The notes beneath the pieces were generated by a model. The model was given only the letters and a program-made list of their open reading frames with translations, had not been told where the DNA came from and ran no database searches. A stretch of 64,000 nt of DNA from the NCBI GenBank assembly GCA_040768585.1, contig JAXGMQ010000001.1, forward strand, positions 1,178,001-1,242,000. Reading direction: 5' to 3'. This DNA comes from JAXGMQ01 sp040768585. Lineage in GTDB: Bacteria; Caldisericota; Caldisericia; JAAYUI01. This document shows positions 46,908 through 57,000 of the stretch, one piece after another. Position 1 is the stretch's first letter. Each line of letters begins with the position of its first letter. Both the position numbers and the translations under genes were made by a program.

Positions 46908-48032
46908 ATGGATAAAAAGAAAATCGTTGAGATTATCGCTGTTGTTGCTGTTATCATCCTGGGACTCGTGCTTATGTTAAACAAAACCTCTAATTTCCAT
47001 ACCCCAAACTTGGTGTATGAAATAACCAACTTAACACCTCCAAGAGGGGTACCGCTTCATAAAAACGGAGTAGTCGGGTGTAAACCAATGTTTTATATCG
47101 ATGGGCACACATTGATAACCTATGATGGTTCGCCTGTTGAGAATCCTGAATATTCCACCACCCAATTGCCAGGAGATGTAATATTTGAAGACCTGATGAC
47201 ATATGACTCAATACCTGTTCTTATTTGTCAAACGGAAAGTGGCAATCATTTGATTATCTCTACTCATTTGGGGAACATTGATTTTGACACAGACATGACA
47301 AGAGTGCTTTATTTTTCGGGCTACACCTCAACTGATTCCGAAAATAGAGGGGTTATCGGGGTTGATGAAAGAACACAAACACTTTTCAGATATGACCTCG
47401 ATGGAAACATCATAAAGTCGAATAGATTGGACACAGAATATGCTTTCCAAGACTATGTATCAACAAGCAGAATAAACGCCACAAGCTGCGATTTCCTTGT
47501 TTCGTTCAATCTGGACACACTTGATGTGATATATGAGTATCACCTTCCCGCAAGTGTACCTCTATCGAAGATTATTGTCCCTAGATCAGAGGATGAGAAA
47601 TTTATTGTTGGTGAGAGGTGTTTTTTCTTTTTCTCAAATGGAAGATTGGAAGAAATGATTCACCATGATTTCTATCCGGAGCTGATTTATGGAGGTTATC
47701 GCATATTGGGTGACAATAAACTTATCTATTATGATTCAGAATGCCACATAAGGATGCAGTTTGAACTCCTTTCAAAGATTTTCTACACCAACTTTCGTCA
47801 TGATATAGATGTTTTTGCTCGAATTGATGAGAATAGTGGCGGCTCAGAACTCGCAATAGTTGGTGTTATAAAGAACCAGCTGTATAATGTGGAGATTGAT
47901 TATGTCGACGATGTTATAAAGGAAGTCATTCCATCGTGCGCTGATCCGAGTTGTTTATACCTTATTGGTGAAAAGGCTGTATACAAGACACTGCATCCGG
48001 CATATTGGGAGGAGATGGATAGTCTGAATTAA
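46908..48032 (+). CDS. membrane-anchored extracytoplasmic protein, propeller-like, unknown
   Basis: 374 aa, ATG preceded by AAAGGA. One N-terminal uncleaved helix (residues 7-25; IIAVVAVIILGLVLML) anchors a beta-rich outer domain. Short repeats such as QTLFRYDLDGNIIKSN, TLDVIYEYHLP and GYRILGDNKLIYYDSE suggest a beta-propeller, without diagnostic motifs. It shares the AT-rich composition and the propeller theme of the lipoprotein array but lacks a lipobox and the ENT motif. Unrecognised family. It is convergent with the acetyltransferase gene, 22 bases apart, with no clear terminator between them. Confidence 0.7.
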   Translation: MDKKKIVEIIAVVAVIILGLVLMLNKTSNFHTPNLVYEITNLTPPRGVPLHKNGVVGCKPMFYIDGHTLITYDGSPVENPEYSTTQLPGDVIFEDLMTYDSIPVLICQTESGNHLIISTHLGNIDFDTDMTRVLYFSGYTSTDSENRGVIGVDERTQTLFRYDLDGNIIKSNRLDTEYAFQDYVSTSRINATSCDFLVSFNLDTLDVIYEYHLPASVPLSKIIVPRSEDEKFIVGERCFFFFSNGRLEEMIHHDFYPELIYGGYRILGDNKLIYYDSECHIRMQFELLSKIFYTNFRHDIDVFARIDENSGGSELAIVGVIKNQLYNVEIDYVDDVIKEVIPSCADPSCLYLIGEKAVYKTLHPAYWEEMDSLN

Positions 48033-48054
48033 CTAATTGAAAACACCAAACTGT

Positions 48055-48504
48055 TTATATATCCTCATAATCCCTCCTCGAAAAATAAACAATATCATCC
48101 CTCCTGTTGTAGCCCATTTTCTTGAAAAACTCCATAGAACCTTCGTTCCCCTCGTCGATAAGTGCGGCAAACATGTGAATCCCTTTGTCCCGAAGCCCTT
48201 GCTCGCAAGCCTTCACAAGCTCTGCTGCGATGCCAGATTTTTGGTATTTGGGGTGGACAGCGAGTCTGTTTATCCAGCCCTTTCTCCCGTCGTGTGTGCC
48301 AAAGGCAACACCAACAATCGTCCCGTCAGCCACAAGGACAGCTTTAAGAAACACTGATGTAGATTCAGCTAACTCTCGTGCAATGTGCTCCCTTGTGTCT
48401 CTGCCCTTTGTCCTTGCTGGCAGCCTTGCAGCCTCCCAAAGGGCGTATATCTCATCAATATCCTTTGGTGTAACCTTCTCGACCTTGTGACCACTTGCTG
48501 CCAC
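48055..48504 (-). CDS. GNAT-family N-acetyltransferase
   Basis: 149 aa, GTG start behind AGAGG. The acetyl-CoA site is clear: INRLAVHPKYQKSGIAAELV matches the V-x-P-x-Y-Q/R-x-x-G-I/x-A/G motif A, and the C-terminal FFKKMGYNRRDDIVYFSR is motif B. It transfers an acetyl group from acetyl-CoA to an amine; the substrate cannot be told. Cytoplasmic. It lies 85 bases downstream of the cotransporter gene on the same strand and may be co-transcribed with it. Confidence 0.9.
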   Translation of the reverse strand: MAASGHKVEKVTPKDIDEIYALWEAARLPARTKGRDTREHIARELAESTSVFLKAVLVADGTIVGVAFGTHDGRKGWINRLAVHPKYQKSGIAAELVKACEQGLRDKGIHMFAALIDEGNEGSMEFFKKMGYNRRDDIVYFSRRDYEDI

Positions 48505-48589
48505 CTTGAACCTCTTTCCTCAGAATCCTGTCCCCAACCGAAAGACACAACTCATCTTGGAAGTTGGCACTGTCAAAATCGGTTTCGAG

Positions 48590-50257
48590 TTATTCCCTGA
48601 GTATTGGTTTGGGGGGTTTGTCGTGTTTCTCCCCTTCCTCTTTTTTGATACCATGAACAGAGTGCGCGATGTTCATGCAGTGGTCGCCAACCCGCTCGAG
48701 GTTGCTTGCGATGTCGAGGTAGTATATTCCAGACTCAGGTTTGCAAAGCTCGTTTTTGATGTGGTCGAAGTGCCTGTCTCGAACTTCTACAGTTCTCCTG
48801 TCGATCTCATCTTCAAGCTTTTTCATGTCTGGGATGAGGGATTCGTTGTAGGTCGAGAGTGCCTCACCAACAATTATACAAGCTCTATCGGTCAAATCGA
48901 ACAACTGCACAAGGTCAGACATCCCCTCATCTGTGAATTTTACTCTCTTGTCGATATAGTCCTCTGAAAGCTCGGCGATATTTGTGGCGTGGTCGCCAAT
49001 TCGTTCGACGTCATGCACGATGTGAAGCAACGAGATTGCCCTCTCTGCCTGTTGAATGGAGAGGGACTTCTGGGTGAGTTTTGAGATGTATGCTGTAATC
49101 TTTGTCTGGAGCGTGTTAACGGTTTTCTCGTTTGCCATGATACCCGTCATGTACTTTTTGCTGCTTTCGGTCAGCATGTTCTTGGTGTCACAGACCATTT
49201 GCCTTGCAATATCAAGCATCCTGACAAGCTCTTCTGTCACCTGCGCAAGAGCTAGAGAGGGTGTTGTGAGTATAGGGTCGGAGATGTACCTGACACCAAT
49301 ATCAAACACGGGCTCCTTGCCTGGTACAATCTTGTTGATGAGTTTCACAAAGAGGTTTGTAAATGGGAGGAATAAAACAGTCATGGTGATGTTGAAGAAT
49401 GTGTGGTAGTTTGCCACCTGTCTTGCCGGTAAGATAGAGGTTTTGGCAATGAGAGCTGATGTTGGGCCAATGAGATTAATAAATATCAGTGCACCGATCA
49501 CATTGAACAGGATATGCGCCATGGCGACTTTCCGAGCTCCAACATGAGGAGCGCCGATTGAGGCAAGGAATGCCGTAACACAGGTGCCGATATTAGCGCC
49601 GATTATGATTGCGATACCGGCTGGCAGGTCGATCATCCCTGCTCCAACAAGACCGATGACGATACCAGAGGTGGCTGACGATGACTGGATAAGGGCGGTG
49701 AACACAGCACCTGTCAGGAGTCCCATGTAGGCATTGCCCGCAATATTTTGCAGGAAGGTGATTGCGGCTGCATTCTCCTTTAGTCCTGAGAAAACTTCCT
49801 TCATGAACTCCATTCCGAGGAAGAGGATGCCAAAACCAAGGAGTACCTCACCAATGAATCTGATGTATTTTCTCTGTCCAAACATTCTCAGACCGACACC
49901 TATGAAGATGGATGGATAAATTGCATAACCCAAAAAATCAAAGGAGACAATCTGGGCTGTGATGGTTGTTCCGATATTCGCCCCAAACACAACACCAATG
50001 GCGTGAGGGAGCGTGAGGAGTCCGGCATTGACAAAACCAACGAGCATGACAGTTGTCGCCGATGATGACTGGATAATGGCTGTGATAAAAGCTCCAACGC
50101 CAACACCATAGATTGGTTTGCTAGTCATCTTACGAAGCACTTCTCGCAGGCGGTCTCCGGCGACTTTCTGCAGACCGTCGCCCATTATCTGCATGCCAAG
50201 GACAAACAACGCCAAACCGCCAACCCCTTTGAGGATCGGGTCAATAATGTGTTCCAT
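48590..50257 (-). CDS. Na/Pi-cotransporter family protein (NptA/YjbB type) with C-terminal PhoU-like domain
   Basis: 555 aa from the ATG at 50257 (GGAG 8 bases upstream); a TTG directly before it is rejected. Eight or so membrane helices in two inverted halves each carry the family signature QSSSAT (residues 63-68 and about 190-196), followed by GANIGTTITA and GANIGTCVTA. The family moves phosphate with sodium. From about residue 345 a helical PhoU-like domain (HDVERIGDHATNIAE and NLERVGDHCMNIAHSV) covers the cytoplasmic C-terminus and probably gates transport. That fusion is common in bacteria. It is not linked to other phosphate genes here. Confidence 0.94.
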   Translation of the reverse strand: MEHIIDPILKGVGGLALFVLGMQIMGDGLQKVAGDRLREVLRKMTSKPIYGVGVGAFITAIIQSSSATTVMLVGFVNAGLLTLPHAIGVVFGANIGTTITAQIVSFDFLGYAIYPSIFIGVGLRMFGQRKYIRFIGEVLLGFGILFLGMEFMKEVFSGLKENAAAITFLQNIAGNAYMGLLTGAVFTALIQSSSATSGIVIGLVGAGMIDLPAGIAIIIGANIGTCVTAFLASIGAPHVGARKVAMAHILFNVIGALIFINLIGPTSALIAKTSILPARQVANYHTFFNITMTVLFLPFTNLFVKLINKIVPGKEPVFDIGVRYISDPILTTPSLALAQVTEELVRMLDIARQMVCDTKNMLTESSKKYMTGIMANEKTVNTLQTKITAYISKLTQKSLSIQQAERAISLLHIVHDVERIGDHATNIAELSEDYIDKRVKFTDEGMSDLVQLFDLTDRACIIVGEALSTYNESLIPDMKKLEDEIDRRTVEVRDRHFDHIKNELCKPESGIYYLDIASNLERVGDHCMNIAHSVHGIKKEEGEKHDKPPKPILRE

Positions 50258-50341
50258 CAATCAGGCTCCGTTCTATTGTCAGAGACTCTCATTCTATGTG
50301 GAATTTTGCAAAACGACAAGTAGAGACACAACCGATATAGA

Positions 50342-50371
50342 AAACGGCTGTGCTTTTTAACACAGCCGTTT
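50342..50371 (-). terminator. hairpin terminator, probably bidirectional, between two - strand units
   Basis: AAACGGCTGTG (50342-50352) and CACAGCCGTTT (50361-50371) form an 11-bp stem with an 8-nt loop. T-rich sequence flanks it on both strands. It sits 36 bases past the stop of the 1194-aa gene and would end that transcript before the cotransporter gene. Confidence 0.8.
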
Positions 50372-50406
50372 TTGTTTGTGAACACTAAAATGTAAAACGA
50401 TATTTA

Positions 50407-53400
50407 TTATTCGCAGCTTATGACCGATATTATCCTTGCTACCGTGAACGAAGTGCCAGGGATACTTTTTGTTCCGCATGCACTCACACAGTCTCCGACC
50501 GAGAGAGTGTCACAATCTATGATTGAATCATCAAACAACAGAACCCTTCTGTTGCCTGCGGATATCCTGACAACCACAGCTGACCTTCCTCCAATCGAGT
50601 CGCATGAGATAATCTCAATCCTACCCTCAAAGCACTCCTCCTCAGGCTCTGGGCAGGGGCAGTCGACTTGTGTGTAGGTCAGGAAATAGAAGGGATTGCC
50701 TACAATTATTGAGTCCCCCGGTCTAAACCTGTACCCAATAAATTGATAGCAGCTGCCAATATCGATATCCAGAGGCGCTACGGTTCCTTCGAAATAATGA
50801 CTCACATCCCAGCTCATTCCATTTATGTCGGTTCCGTGTATCCTGCCGCCTGACAGTGATGTGACAGTGATGCAAAGAGTGGCAGGAATACTGATTCCGC
50901 AAGGCTCATCTCTTGGAGTGACTGATGTGACCTCAACCTCCATGCCACCTGTTCGGTAGATGCTGACATTGCCACACACATCAAAGAATGAGTCGGGAAC
51001 AATTGCTGCCAGCACATCATCGGTTAGGTAACCAAGGTTTAGTCCAATCTCCATCGGATACATGTCGAGTCCGGTGAAGGCAACTGCTCTGGGAGGGTCG
51101 GACTCAAGGTCAACGCTTTCCACCTCGACACACATGCAAGCCGGGAGCGGTGTTACCTCACACTCAACACGTTCAACAAATACAGCGTCCATCTCTTCTC
51201 TTCCCGCGATTCTAAATCCTTCAGATGTCCTCATCTCACCGCAGATAAGATAGCAGTAACCCTCGATAATCCCCTCACACAGAGGCGAGTCTGGTTCAAA
51301 ATAAACAATCCAAGTTTTGCGTTCTCTATCGTAGCCTCTTGCGTAAGGCTCCCCAACTTCAGGTGAACAATCAACTGCATCGATATGCACATTAACGCAG
51401 ATATCCCTACATGGGGCATCGAGAGGAACTGCTGTCTCCACCGTCACAACAGTCACCATATCCACACGCCTGATAAGCGTTTCTCCGCAGACATCCCACC
51501 ACGTGCCAGCCTCCATGTGGTCGCAAACACCCGACATATCCCCAGTAAACACGAGCGAGTATTCTCTTCCTGAGGCGTCGGATGCCGTGGCTGTCGGCGT
51601 TTCGGCGTCGCAGTCAACCGATGTTATCCTCACACAGAAACATGGTGCCGTGTGGACTGTCCCTTCGGGACACTCTACAATTCTGAGGACTTTGACATCA
51701 ACCTCTGTCCTGTCCTCGGTCTCTGCTCTTACAAACCCACATACCTCAATGCACGTATCCGGTGTTATCTCATCACAGTAAGACCTATCCTCAAAGAAGA
51801 GTTTGTAGACATCATCAGCGTTTTCGACATTCCTGCCAAACCCAAAGACCACATCGCCTTCGCAGTTCATACGTTCGACCACGAGTGTTACGCAGATCTC
51901 ATCAGGGCAGCAATCCTCTGTGTCCTCGATCCTCCACATCCTTATCGTCTCACCGTCCGGCATGAGGCAGATTGAAACGCAACCGGTGTACTGCTTCAGG
52001 TTTTCCCTTCTGCTGATGTCCCAAAGGTCACGCTCAATTGTAAAGGTTCTTGAGAAACCACCACACTCTTTGAAGAAAATCTTCGTGTAGCTTCCGTCTT
52101 TTGTGAAGTTGAATGTAACCTCACCTCTTATCCAGTTACACTCGCTCTCGCAGGGTTCATCCTCTTGCGTTGCCGATTCGACATCCAGAATCAATCCCTG
52201 AATTCCGCTGCCCTGGAGTGTGATTCTTGTGACCTCACCACAGAGAGTCCAGAACTCACCGATGTCGATATCAGAGCAGAGTTCTGGGTGGTCTCTGAAC
52301 CTGAGGTTCCACATCTTACCATCGCCATCGACTCCGTTGAGGTTGTTGCAATCTCCTCTGACAATCTCAAGGCAAACACAGGCTGTTTCTGGCTCTGGCG
52401 GGTTGCAGCAGTCATCAAGTCCGGGAAGCGGCGTCCACCTTACTATCACTCCGTCTGAGTCGACGCAAACCCTGGCACAACCTTCATAATCGCTGATGTT
52501 GACTCCACCACCCATTCCTGGTAGGTCAATAGCCGATGAGTATGTGCCAAGCTCCCCTTCGCAAGTTTCAACTGACACGGCATAGATACGCATTGAACCT
52601 GTGACATAACTTGCAACATTTACAATCTCACCAACAACCCACGTGCAGTCTTCGCAGGGGCAGGGGCATTCAACCGGCTCGTAGCTGGCGACTCCAAAGA
52701 GTATGCGGTCAGCAAGGGTCGCTATCTTCATCCCGCAGAACTCATAACAGTTGCCAACTTCTATGTTTTCACACTCACCCCACATATCCTCAGGCAGAAC
52801 TGCCACGTAGGTCGTTCCTCTGCAAGACCTCCCCTGGATGAAGGGGGTCTCGGTGCCATCACCACAAACCACATCGGTAATCTCCAGACAGACGCAATTC
52901 TGCTCCGGGGTGGTTGGCTCCTCGTCACATGGGTCTTCATCGCTTGGGACAATCTCCCATTCGTAAGGAACAACATCATCTCCAAAGCAGAACCTGGCGT
53001 TTCCCTGGTAGCCTTCAACTGTTTTGCCCAGCCTTTTGTCAGCTAGTCCCTGGGGGACATAGATAAGCCTCTTCTTGCCTGAGCAATCCTTGAAGGCAAC
53101 CTGCACAAAGCTCGTGCCTTCTGTTGAGGTAAGGGCTGGCATTGGTTTTGCCCCAAGCACAACTCCACCAACCCAGTCGCACTTTTCGCAGACGGGGTCG
53201 TCGAAACGAAGCTCAACTGTTTTCGTGTCACCATACCATCTGATGTCATCTGGCCCTGTTGCGCCAAGATTCTCAGCCACAAATCTCATCGGCAGAAGCG
53301 TCCTGCCGTTTCTAACCTCTGGCACTACCTCTGGGTTGTTGGGGTCAATCTGGATCGTTGTTCCATCAACGCTTGCATCCTTTTTGCCAATCCAGAGTTT

Positions 53401-53991
53401 TATTTCTCTGCCGTCGCGAGTCTTTATTGTGACCATTTTCTGAGCGCCATCCCAAAGAAGGTCAGTGCCCGGAATCTCTGTGGTGACATATCTGATGACA
53501 AGGAACAGCCTGGAGTTGATGTTGACTGGTGGGGTATCCATCGGCCCCTTTTCGACTCCATTCGCCATATACATCAGATTGCCCTGCTGGTAGCGAAGAA
53601 CCAGCTTGCACTCGTCAGGGTCAGGTTCTGGCGCGCAAAGTGGCACAGCGCAAGCCTCAGATGACCTAGCAAATTCTGTTGCTGTCTCATCGAGCGCTGT
53701 GATGTAGTAGCAGTATTCCTGTCCATCCTTGATGTTAATGGTGTCCTTGAAGGTGGTCTCAGAGATTGGGAAGTCGGTCAGGGGGGTTGAGTATTCCTTG
53801 CCAACCCCTGGGCCTCTGTAAATCCAGTAGTGAGCTGCTCCTGGCACATAGTCCCAGCCAAGCATCACGAACCCACAGCCCGGCTCAGCATCAAGGTTGA
53901 ACTCGTTTGAGGCGGTTGTAATTGGGTAGCCCATGGTTGCAGCCAGTAAAACCACTGAGAGCGCAACCATCAGTAAAGTCTTTATTCTCAT
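50407..53991 (-). CDS. secreted FN3/stalk protein with arrays of cysteine-rich repeats (1194 aa)
   Basis: Start set at the ATG at 53991 (MRIKTLLMVALSVVLL), which has AAAGGA upstream; an earlier ATG at 54030 adds 13 residues unlike a signal peptide. Signal peptide to about residue 28. Then an FN3-like domain (about 30-120; GYDxxPGAAHYWIYRGPG-type core), a copper-amine-oxidase-N-like stalk domain (about 125-270; RTLLPMRFVAENLGATGPDD), and about eleven cysteine-rich modules of 70-100 residues. Type A (about eight) begins CxC[VIL]x[IV] and contains G-x-C-[YW]-x-x-C-G. Type B (about three) begins CxW[IV]xG, contains Y-x-G-C-x-x-x-C and ends in a Cys pair or DPC. No enzyme motif. Disulfide-stabilised or metal-binding surface fibre is inferred. 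Probably co-transcribed with the next upstream gene (56-base gap). Confidence 0.87.
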   Translation of the reverse strand: MRIKTLLMVALSVVLLAATMGYPITTASNEFNLDAEPGCGFVMLGWDYVPGAAHYWIYRGPGVGKEYSTPLTDFPISETTFKDTINIKDGQEYCYYITALDETATEFARSSEACAVPLCAPEPDPDECKLVLRYQQGNLMYMANGVEKGPMDTPPVNINSRLFLVIRYVTTEIPGTDLLWDGAQKMVTIKTRDGREIKLWIGKKDASVDGTTIQIDPNNPEVVPEVRNGRTLLPMRFVAENLGATGPDDIRWYGDTKTVELRFDDPVCEKCDWVGGVVLGAKPMPALTSTEGTSFVQVAFKDCSGKKRLIYVPQGLADKRLGKTVEGYQGNARFCFGDDVVPYEWEIVPSDEDPCDEEPTTPEQNCVCLEITDVVCGDGTETPFIQGRSCRGTTYVAVLPEDMWGECENIEVGNCYEFCGMKIATLADRILFGVASYEPVECPCPCEDCTWVVGEIVNVASYVTGSMRIYAVSVETCEGELGTYSSAIDLPGMGGGVNISDYEGCARVCVDSDGVIVRWTPLPGLDDCCNPPEPETACVCLEIVRGDCNNLNGVDGDGKMWNLRFRDHPELCSDIDIGEFWTLCGEVTRITLQGSGIQGLILDVESATQEDEPCESECNWIRGEVTFNFTKDGSYTKIFFKECGGFSRTFTIERDLWDISRRENLKQYTGCVSICLMPDGETIRMWRIEDTEDCCPDEICVTLVVERMNCEGDVVFGFGRNVENADDVYKLFFEDRSYCDEITPDTCIEVCGFVRAETEDRTEVDVKVLRIVECPEGTVHTAPCFCVRITSVDCDAETPTATASDASGREYSLVFTGDMSGVCDHMEAGTWWDVCGETLIRRVDMVTVVTVETAVPLDAPCRDICVNVHIDAVDCSPEVGEPYARGYDRERKTWIVYFEPDSPLCEGIIEGYCYLICGEMRTSEGFRIAGREEMDAVFVERVECEVTPLPACMCVEVESVDLESDPPRAVAFTGLDMYPMEIGLNLGYLTDDVLAAIVPDSFFDVCGNVSIYRTGGMEVEVTSVTPRDEPCGISIPATLCITVTSLSGGRIHGTDINGMSWDVSHYFEGTVAPLDIDIGSCYQFIGYRFRPGDSIIVGNPFYFLTYTQVDCPCPEPEEECFEGRIEIISCDSIGGRSAVVVRISAGNRRVLLFDDSIIDCDTLSVGDCVSACGTKSIPGTSFTVARIISVISCE

Positions 53992-54047
53992 TTCAATCCT
54001 TTTTGTTTTTTCAACTTGGCTTTTTATCATAACGCTTGATAGACCTT

Positions 54048-57000
54048 TTATCTGGGGGGCTGGATATCAACTGTGATGTTGATTCTTACCTCTCTTGTAC
54101 TCGATGGTGTTCCCCACCTCTCACAGCAGTCCGCATCAACGAGATTGAAAATCAGCGATACCTCGTGTTCGCCGTAGTAGGCTTCAATCTTGTTTGGGTT
54201 GACAACCAGTTTGAGAGATACTCTTCTTGGGTCAGTTTTTTCAATCTTCCCAGTGCTTGTCACAAGCTCCCAGTTATTCGGCAGTGTTCCATCTCTGCTG
54301 ACAATCCTTACGCTGCCCCATTCAAGGTCAGACTCACCCGTGCCGTAGCACAGTTGATTGTTTATATCCTCTGCATCAAGAGTGATGATGAGTTCCTTTA
54401 GGATGTCATAGGGGAGTGTTCTTCCACCAATGTCGACGTAGGCGAGGGTGTCAAAGTTCATGTTCACAGTCCCATCATATTTTGGCACCGCGACGACGTT
54501 CTCAGGCAGTCTACCAACCGGTCTTGGGTCGATTGTGACAGTGGGTTTGTGATTGTTCGTGATTGTAACCTCTGGTGAGAGTGTCGACCTGACTCTAACG
54601 TCTGAGACAGAGTAGAGTATCTCGTGAGAGTTGCCCAGCACTCTGATTTTGGAGAGTACCTCTCCATCCCGTTCGTAGGTGCTTCCATCAATCTCGCACT
54701 CATAGGTGTATGGCAGCATAATATCAATATATGCCGGCATTCCACCGTCTGTTAACATGTAGCCGTTTGAGTCAACAGGCTGTTTCTTGAGTGAGTACCC
54801 CTGTACAAGAACCCAGATATCCTTCGACTCACCCGCCGCAAGCTCGATTGTGAGGTAGGTGTCTGCCCTCTCGCCAACCTCCCACTTGCTGAAATATATG
54901 GCGCTTCTCTCAGAGCATTTCTCAAGTGGAGATTCGTCAACATCTCCAAACCTTATGGTCATGGTACCTGTTGACCAGTTCTTGAGGTTTATCTTTTTGG
55001 ATTGTGAAAAAATATCATACTTGCTGCAGTTGCAAACATCAAATGTCAGCTCTGATCCATCGACACCAAGTCTGCATGGATTTGCCATGATTGTTCCTGG
55101 GTCACCGATTATCTCGGGTTCTCCTGGAAGTGGAACACCTGGCATGATAAATACTCTGTTGATTGAGTGCCAATACTGTGGATAGGACTGCACCCAAACG
55201 GTTGAGCCATCATCCTTGTCGTGCCAGAATCCGTTGGCCGCCCAATCGCGGGGGACTGCGTAGTCATAGGCTGCCTTCCAGTCCACATGGTGGTCAGTAT
55301 TCCAAAGAGCTTGGAACGACACGCTTGTGATAAATGGGGTACAGAATGAACCGCCTGTTTCATCTCCCCATACGGTGGAACCGCCACCAGCCCAGCTACC
55401 CCAACCGTTGGTAGCAGCATCGGAACCAGTTGCCATACAGATTGTGTCGTTGCCTGAGTACTTGTATTCATCAGCGACATCATCGATGAACTCCCCACCT
55501 TTACAGATGCCCATCTCGATGCGAATCTTCGGAACGGTTGTCACACCGCATGTTGCAAAAATCTTCTTGAGTTGGTCGACAAACTCGTCATCAGATATAG
55601 CGTAACCGCTTGATGTGCCGATGAGTCCCATTAAACCATCATCTTCGCTGGATTGAGCGTATCTGCCACCGTGATCACTGACGAAGATATAAAGCTCTGG
55701 CACGCAACTGTCGTGTTCGTTGATGTCAGCAACAATCTCATCAATCACGTTGAAAAATTCATTTCTTGTTGCTGGGCGGATTCTCCAGCCGTCATCCTTG
55801 CGCCACTCGTCCTGGGCATAGTTTTCCATCTTCTCACGATAGAGGGCGTCCTGCCAGTTGAAGCTGAATGGGTTGCCATCCCCATCACTCGCATAGATGT
55901 TGTCTATCTCATCATTACCACTGCCTGCCAGAACATATGTCTGACTCTTGCAGATTCCGAGATACTTGAGCGCTTTGTAGCCCCTGATTGTGTCTGCCAC
56001 AAAGTCAGCCCTGAGCCTTGTATCATGGTGTTCTGTTCCCGATGAGTCCTCAACAGTGAGGGTATCCTCATGACCTGTGAACATGATTCCATACTTGCAT
56101 CCGCAGAAGTCTGGGAAACCAATGTCTTCGAGCACTGGAAGCGCTTCAAATTCTTTCTTTACCTGGATCTCTTTAATGATGCTTATTTTATCAGCTTTGA
56201 GCACCAGTCTGCTTGGGCCTTCTTTTGCAGCCTTGGACTCAAGGGTGATGTAAGCTCCTGTCGGAATGGAGATGTCTGGTGGTACCTTCAGAAGAACTGC
56301 TTCACCCTCTTTTGGAGCAGAACGTTCAAATATTTTCCAATACTCGGAAAAGAGCATGGGGTATGGTTCGTGGGTGTAGAATCCCTGGACTGATACCTCA
56401 TCGTTCACCTTGAGTTCAGGAAGCTTCAGCTCTGGCAACCTTTTGATACCAGCGAGTGGGGCAACAAGCGGGCCATATAATCCCTTGCCTGGAAGTCTTG
56501 ATTTTGTCTCGTTTGCCTCGAATCCATAGAAATAGAGCTGTCCTGGAGAGAGTTTTATCTCCCAGGTGAACTTCATTGCTTTGCCCTTCTCAGCTTTAAT
56601 TTCCTCTGTTTCAGGCTTGCCTGTCTCCTCTGCGACAAACTCACCCGTGAGTGTGCCAATCCCTCTTGAGAGTGATATTTCCTTTTTTTCAACTTGACGA
56701 CCGAGAAGGAGAGAAACCTCTGGGATAACACCCTTGGCGGAGTGGTATTCAACCGTGAATCTGTGGAGTGTGCCTTCGACCAACTCGCCGACAGGGGCTG
56801 TGAGTCCTTCTGTTATACACTCTGGGTCATCAAAGCGAAGCTCAACAATCTTTGTGTCACCGTACCACTTGATGTCATCGGGGCCTGTAGCTCCTAGGTT
56901 CTCGGCGACAAACCTCATTGGCATGAGCGTTCTGCCCTCGCTGATGGTTGGCACAACCTCTGGGTTATTGGGGTCAATTTGAATCATCGTACCCTCAACC

